Made by a program: the position numbers and the translations under genes. The notes under the pieces are model-generated. The model did not search any database. It had not been told where the DNA came from and saw nothing but the letters and a program-made list of their open reading frames with translations. From positions 1-26,051 of the forward strand of contig JBPCXH010000063.1 of assembly GCA_051008735.1 (NCBI GenBank): DNA of 26,051 nt, written 5' to 3'. Positions 23,739 through 26,051 of this stretch are shown here, in pieces (the stretch's first letter is position 1; each line of letters starts with the position of its first letter). The DNA comes from J054 sp051008735. GTDB lineage: Bacteria > Pseudomonadota > Gammaproteobacteria > Steroidobacterales > GCA-2729495.

Positions 23739-24713
23739 ATGATGGCCCGATTCTTCGGCGTCTTTTGCGCTCTATTCATCTTGACTGGCTGCAGTGGCGG
23801 TGGCGGTGGTGGTGGCAACATTGCTGCGAGCGAGATCAACGCCGCAAATGCCATGCCCATTGCCAGCGCAGTCATCCAGATTGTCGGTGCTTCAGAAGAT
23901 CTGGCCGCACTCCAGGCCATCACGGATGGACTGGGTGCACCACCTGCAGCGCCGACACGAGCGCCTGATGAACCGCCCACGGCTGAAGTAACGGTGCGCG
24001 TGGATAACCAGGACCTGGGTCTTTGTCAGGCCGGTACGGTTGGCGGAACCGTCTCCGTTAGGGACCCGGACGTGGTCGTCTTTGAGGATCGGCTGCTCAA
24101 GGGTGATGGCGCGAATCTAAATCTGAATAATTGTCAGTTTGAACCGGGCGAAGTCTATTCCGGTGGCCTGAAATTCAGTGTCGGAAGATTCATCGGTACC
24201 TTGACCCAACCTGTGGAGTACATTTTTGATTTCACGTTGCGCAATCTGAGGGGCATTGTTCAGGGCGAGGCCATCGAGGCTGACGGCGATATCAGCTTGT
24301 TTTACAGCGAAGCCGCCCTGCCCCGGGTGGACGCCGCTCTCTCCGGCCGCCGCCTGGACATTACGGCCGGCACTCTGTCTGCCACCCTGCGCAATTATGA
24401 GTTGGCAGCTCAGCTGGTAATGGCGCTACCCGGCCTGGCAGGCGGAATCAGCGAAAGCTTCGACGGCTATCTCTCGAGCTCAACATTCGATGGCGAGGTA
24501 CAGTTCCGGACCCTGATACCTTTCGAGCGCGACTTTGTATTCCCAGCGCCCATACAGGGTCGCCTGCATATATTCGGCGCGAACAACGCTCTGCTGGAAG
24601 TTCTAGTGCTGGGAGCCCAGGTTCAACTCAACCTGGATGCCGATGGCGATGGCTTGTTCGAGTTCACGACTACGACCACCTGGTCAGCACTGAGCGGCGA
24701 GATTATCCCCTGA
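23739..24713 (+). CDS. lipoprotein with polyglycine linker, function unknown
   Basis: This 324-residue protein has a lipobox LTGC (Cys18) followed by SGGGGGGG, a flexible linker often seen in surface or outer-membrane lipoproteins of marine gammaproteobacteria. A Pro/Ala-rich spacer (about 67-80) leads into a beta-rich domain with two cysteines (GLCQAGT and NNCQFEP) that may pair. Near the end, LNLDADGDGLFEF resembles a DxDxDG calcium-binding loop. No family assigned. ATG codons at 23739 and 23742 are both possible; the upstream sequence is A-rich with only a weak ribosome-binding site. Its stop is separated by one base from the stop of the convergent DUF1838 gene. Confidence 0.7.
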   Translation: MMARFFGVFCALFILTGCSGGGGGGGNIAASEINAANAMPIASAVIQIVGASEDLAALQAITDGLGAPPAAPTRAPDEPPTAEVTVRVDNQDLGLCQAGTVGGTVSVRDPDVVVFEDRLLKGDGANLNLNNCQFEPGEVYSGGLKFSVGRFIGTLTQPVEYIFDFTLRNLRGIVQGEAIEADGDISLFYSEAALPRVDAALSGRRLDITAGTLSATLRNYELAAQLVMALPGLAGGISESFDGYLSSSTFDGEVQFRTLIPFERDFVFPAPIQGRLHIFGANNALLEVLVLGAQVQLNLDADGDGLFEFTTTTTWSALSGEIIP

Positions 24714-24714
24714 A

Positions 24715-25782
24715 TCAGCTGCGCTTGGCCCGCCCGCTGGGCACCTTAAAGTCGGAAGGCTCCCACGGGTAATCCGGGTTCTCCGGCGGCACATCCAGCG
24801 CGTAAGCTTTCCAGGTTTCCACCCGGGCATTGTTGGGTTCCCAACCTTCAGGAATCTCGAGGAATTCCGGCGCATTCTTCTCTATATATGCCAGTACTTT
24901 CGGTGGAATTTCATCGTAGCCCCGCAGCCCCTTGTGACTGAAGCAGCGACCTAAGAGTGAACCGTCGGCATAGGGCGTGCCGCCCATTTCCATAAAGGGC
25001 CAGAACTGTGAAATGCGCGAGAAGCCTGCCGTCATGCGAACCGTCGGTAGATCACGGTCTTCCAGCTCCTGCCTGGAACAATTGAAGGTGAAGTGCTCCG
25101 ATGGAGAAATACGCGGCCCGGTAGAAGAACGCGGCCAACCTGCCGGCGTCACGGGGTTGGTGTACTCGTGGGTGTAATCCCATGAGAGCATCATGTCGTC
25201 ACCGTAAACCTCAAAGGGCAACAGAAAGGGATATCGCCCCTCGGCATTGGGAAAGACTGTTCCCTCGTTCATTAACGTGGGAGAGTCGCCTTCCACGCCA
25301 AAAAAGAACTTCGGAATTTCCTTGCCGATCTTGCCAATAAGATTGGGATTGTAAAAGTGGTACACCTCCACGGTCTTGCCCGTGAACGGGTTGTCCCAGG
25401 TCTCCAGAATGTCGCCGGTTTCCAGATCAGTGAAGTAGCCCGTTTCGCGGGACTTGACCCACAGGTCGCCGTTTTCATCTAGCTTGGCAAACAAGACACC
25501 GGTGCCTGTATAGCCGAAGACCGGGACCATACGGTTCGCACCGATACGGGCATACATCAGGCCGTGGAAGGCACCGATAACCGGCTCGTCATAGCTGGCC
25601 CAGATCTTGCCAAAAGCGTAGAGATTATCGGCGGGATCTGAATAGTCCAGACCAGGACCGGATCTGGCAACTGGCTGGGCTTCAACGGCGCCGCCGCTTG
25701 TCGTTGCGGCCACGGCGCCGGCCGCGAGGCCGAGTGCAGCTCGACGACTCATCATTAATTGGGACATCAAGACAGACTGCAT
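24715..25782 (-). CDS. DUF1838 family protein with Tat signal
   Basis: This 355-residue protein has a twin-arginine signal (SRRAALGLAAGA, Arg13-Arg14) and the full DUF1838 conserved core: DNLYAFGKIWASYDEPVIGA, then FHGLMYARIG, VPVFGYTGTG, KSRETGYFTDLETGDI and WDNPFTGKTVEVYHFYNP. The family has no established function that I can cite; members are exported proteins often found near oxidoreductase or catabolic genes. Tat export implies folding, possibly with a cofactor, before crossing the membrane. The ATG at 25782 has GGAG 9 bases upstream; a longer open frame to 25833 would bury the Tat motif deep in the protein, so it is not used. Confidence 0.85.
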   Translation of the reverse strand: MQSVLMSQLMMSRRAALGLAAGAVAATTSGGAVEAQPVARSGPGLDYSDPADNLYAFGKIWASYDEPVIGAFHGLMYARIGANRMVPVFGYTGTGVLFAKLDENGDLWVKSRETGYFTDLETGDILETWDNPFTGKTVEVYHFYNPNLIGKIGKEIPKFFFGVEGDSPTLMNEGTVFPNAEGRYPFLLPFEVYGDDMMLSWDYTHEYTNPVTPAGWPRSSTGPRISPSEHFTFNCSRQELEDRDLPTVRMTAGFSRISQFWPFMEMGGTPYADGSLLGRCFSHKGLRGYDEIPPKVLAYIEKNAPEFLEIPEGWEPNNARVETWKAYALDVPPENPDYPWEPSDFKVPSGRAKRS

Positions 25783-25892
25783 AACGCATGGCTCCACAAA
25801 TACGTTGATTAAGAAGTGGAGAATGCAGCCCACACGGGGCTATTTCAAACCGTCACAGTAACCACCGACCGATGGGCGGCTCGGCAGGGGCG

Positions 25893-26048
25893 TTAGAAGA
25901 AAAGAACCACGCCCTCCGCATCCAATGCGGAGTGCCCGGCATCCGATGCCGGGACGTGGAATTCGGGGGCCTCACTGCCGGAATCGGCCGTGCAGCCAGT
26001 CAGACGCACACTGAACATGGCAAGTGCCGGCAGCCAGAGCATCAGCAT
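25893..26048 (-). CDS. possible small lipoprotein, may extend past the window edge
   Basis: On the minus strand an open frame from the window edge to TAA at 25893-25895 gives, from its first ATG at 26046-26048, 51 residues with a lipobox-like LTGC (Cys19) after a hydrophobic run, then TADSGSEAPEF and an Ala/Asp-rich tail. An Arg just before the lipobox (VRLTGC) is unusual. The true start may lie outside the window. It lies 110 bp upstream of the DUF1838 gene on the same strand, so they could be co-transcribed. Its 3' part consists of two tandem hairpin repeats, so chance coding is possible. Confidence 0.4.
   Translation of the reverse strand: MLMLWLPALAMFSVRLTGCTADSGSEAPEFHVPASDAGHSALDAEGVVLFF
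25914..25953. repeat. two tandem 19-bp hairpins with a 21-bp period
   Basis: CTCCGCAT/ATGCGGAG (25914-25921 and 25925-25932) and CCCGGCAT/ATGCCGGG (25935-25942 and 25946-25953) are perfect 8-bp stems with 3-nt loops. They share the core GCATCC(A/G)ATGC. On the minus strand they are followed at a distance of about nine bases by TTCTTTTCTTCT, so they may act as a terminator for the small lipoprotein frame. Confidence 0.6.
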
Positions 26049-26051
26049 AAA

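Overview
The window looks like chromosomal DNA of a moderately GC-rich, free-living gammaproteobacterium. The outer-membrane gene set (LptG, a FadL-type porin, an MlaA lipoprotein, several lipobox proteins) shows a Gram-negative cell. The mix of lipid-handling genes, a carotenoid oxygenase and a DUF1838 protein suggests a marine Halieaceae/Cellvibrionales-like lineage; that placement is inference from gene content only. I see no rRNA, tRNA, insertion sequence, phage gene, CRISPR array or replication origin.

Layout. 1-7342: end of an unidentified gene, a diacylglycerol-kinase-family lipid kinase, a convergent YghO-like acyltransferase-fold protein, a solitary lptG, a FadL-type outer membrane protein, a 400-bp non-coding gap, two small exported proteins (one DUF2845), an alpha/beta hydrolase and a Rieske protein. 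7407-15787: a metal-stress-like island. Two fused membrane/ATPase ABC half-transporters resembling CydD and CydC run leftward. They diverge from a MerR-family regulator with a long C-terminal extension, which is followed by a ZntA-type P1B ATPase and an MFS transporter. 15827-18740: a 168-bp tandem-repeat protein gene on the minus strand and a divergent carotenoid oxygenase. 18772-22863: a stand-alone solute-binding-type protein, convergent with a tightly packed three-gene operon (alpha/beta hydrolase, mlaA, type-1 periplasmic binding protein). 23081-26051: an unknown membrane protein, a glycine-linker lipoprotein, a Tat-exported DUF1838 protein and a possible small lipoprotein at the edge.

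The most interesting system is the island at 7.4-15.8 kb. Two near-identical MerR-type promoters, each with TTGACC, a 20-bp spacer and the shared block TTGACCTTAAACC, lie upstream of the CydDC-like ABC operon (minus strand) and upstream of the P-type ATPase/MFS pair (plus strand), flanking the merR gene. This suggests one regulator controls a heterodimeric ABC exporter, a Zn/Cd/Pb-type ATPase carrying a histidine-rich insertion in its actuator domain, and an MFS transporter, as a combined metal or metal-thiol efflux unit. The promoter similarity is read directly from the sequence; the shared control and the substrate are inference.
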